Shown: positions 5,664 through 6,142 of the stretch, one piece after another
How positions within the stretch are numbered: position 1 is the stretch's first letter
Layout of the letters: every line of letters begins with the position of its first letter
Assembly (NCBI GenBank): GCA_030665485.1
Contig: DAOUZV010000073.1
Location: 1-6,142, forward strand
Length of the DNA stretch: 6,142 nucleotides
Reading direction: 5' to 3'
DNA from: Chloroflexota bacterium
GTDB taxonomy: Bacteria; Chloroflexota; Dehalococcoidia; JABGRK01
Notes under the pieces: generated by a model
What the model saw: only the letters and a program-made list of their open reading frames with translations
Databases searched by the model: none
What the model was told of the DNA's origin: nothing
Made by a program: the position numbers and the translations under genes

Positions 5664-6142
5664 GTGAGAATACTCAGAGTGATAAAGAATCGCATTACAG
5701 CTAAGGATAAGGGGATAGAGGTCCGGCTGACATTTGGTGTGTTCCTCATAGTTTTCTTTTTGGGGATGCACTCTATCCCTTATGGAAACCATATGGCATT
5801 ATGGTTTTTTATACCGTTTGCCATCTTTGCCGCCTTTGTCTGGCTGATCGGCCGTACATACGTACGTATGGTGACTGCTACGCTGCTACTGGCTCTGACC
5901 ATCGTGATGGTCTTTGGCTTTACGGGTGCCCAGCAGACGTCTGAGCTTATGAAAACTGGTGGATGGAGTAGCGGCGGAGTGCATGGGGTGAATATAGAAA
6001 TCACACATCAGGGAGAGACGCGAACCATTCAGTCGCACGTGACAGAAGCAGACATGTATCGCCTCATACCTTTTGACGAGGTTGTGTGCAAGTACCGGAC
6101 GGTATCCCTGTTTGGCCGGCACCTGTGGACCGCGATTGACTC
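5664..6142 (+). CDS. Three-helix membrane protein with extracytoplasmic C-terminal domain (partial, right edge)
   Basis: An open frame of 159 codons that runs off the right edge with no stop. I do not recognise the family. The N-terminus is basic (RILRVIKNRITAKDKG), followed by helices at about 20-38, 45-62 and 70-88. The loop between helices 2 and 3 is basic (GRTYVR), and by the positive-inside rule the part after residue 90 lies outside the membrane. That part starts polar and Gly/Ser-rich (TGGWSSGGVHGVN), then looks like a folded domain with beta-like stretches (IEITHQGETRTIQSHV, EVVCKYRTVSLFG). The GTG at 5664 is the first start after an in-frame stop (5646-5648) and has no Shine-Dalgarno sequence, which fits leaderless translation; a GTG at 5679 is the alternative. 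The frame is stop-free, codon use looks normal and the promoter fits, so I trust it as a gene. Confidence 0.82.
   Translation, partial: MRILRVIKNRITAKDKGIEVRLTFGVFLIVFFLGMHSIPYGNHMALWFFIPFAIFAAFVWLIGRTYVRMVTATLLLALTIVMVFGFTGAQQTSELMKTGGWSSGGVHGVNIEITHQGETRTIQSHVTEADMYRLIPFDEVVCKYRTVSLFGRHLWTAID

Noticed and set aside
5526..6122. Minus-strand frames of 74-88 residues opposite the last gene
   Set aside because: They are antisense to a long open plus-strand frame with its own promoter and credible membrane topology.
1..6142. tRNA genes, rRNA, CRISPR arrays, insertion sequences, toxin-antitoxin or defence genes
   Set aside because: I read through the intergenic regions and found no cloverleaf, spaced repeats, transposase motifs or recognisable defence domains. 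A computed search (tRNAscan, Infernal) was not possible.

Overview
This window looks like part of a bacterial chromosome of moderate GC content. Many genes are membrane proteins, and there are no mobile elements, CRISPR arrays or RNA genes that I can see. Promoters sit very close to start codons, and several genes lack a Shine-Dalgarno sequence. Together with the general feel of the proteins this makes me think of Chloroflexota (Dehalococcoidia-like), but that is a guess from style: no marker gene here proves it.

Layout, left to right. (1) 1-655, minus: the N-terminal half of ArgJ (arginine biosynthesis), running off the left edge. (2) 713-752: a perfect 18-bp hairpin separating argJ from the next gene. 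(3) 773-1420, minus: an acetate/succinate transporter of the GPR1/FUN34/YaaH (AceTr) family. (4) 1562-1583: an intrinsic terminator for the next minus-strand gene. (5) 1634-2299, minus: a six-helix DUF998-type membrane protein. (6) 2555-2995, plus: an unidentified three-helix membrane protein whose end overlaps by 8 bp with (7) 2988-3893, minus: a membrane-anchored alpha/beta hydrolase with a complete Ser-Asp-His triad. (8) 4052-4522, plus: a MarR-type regulator, divergent from the hydrolase across a 150-bp promoter region. (9) 4767-5156, plus: a GtrA-like four-helix protein. (10) 5263-5592, plus: a small two-helix protein. (11) 5664-6142, plus: a three-helix membrane protein with a C-terminal soluble domain, running off the right edge.

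The genes are mostly single transcription units, each with its own recognisable promoter, and do not form one pathway. The likeliest functional pair is the divergent MarR regulator and hydrolase. The most notable non-coding signal is a promoter that occurs three times with the same architecture (TTGCCA, 16 bp, TATAAT, with the TG of an extended -10), once before each of the last three genes. Start codons of argJ, the DUF998 gene and the last gene lie only 7-9 nt after the -10 box, which implies leaderless mRNAs. I see no convincing new multi-gene system.
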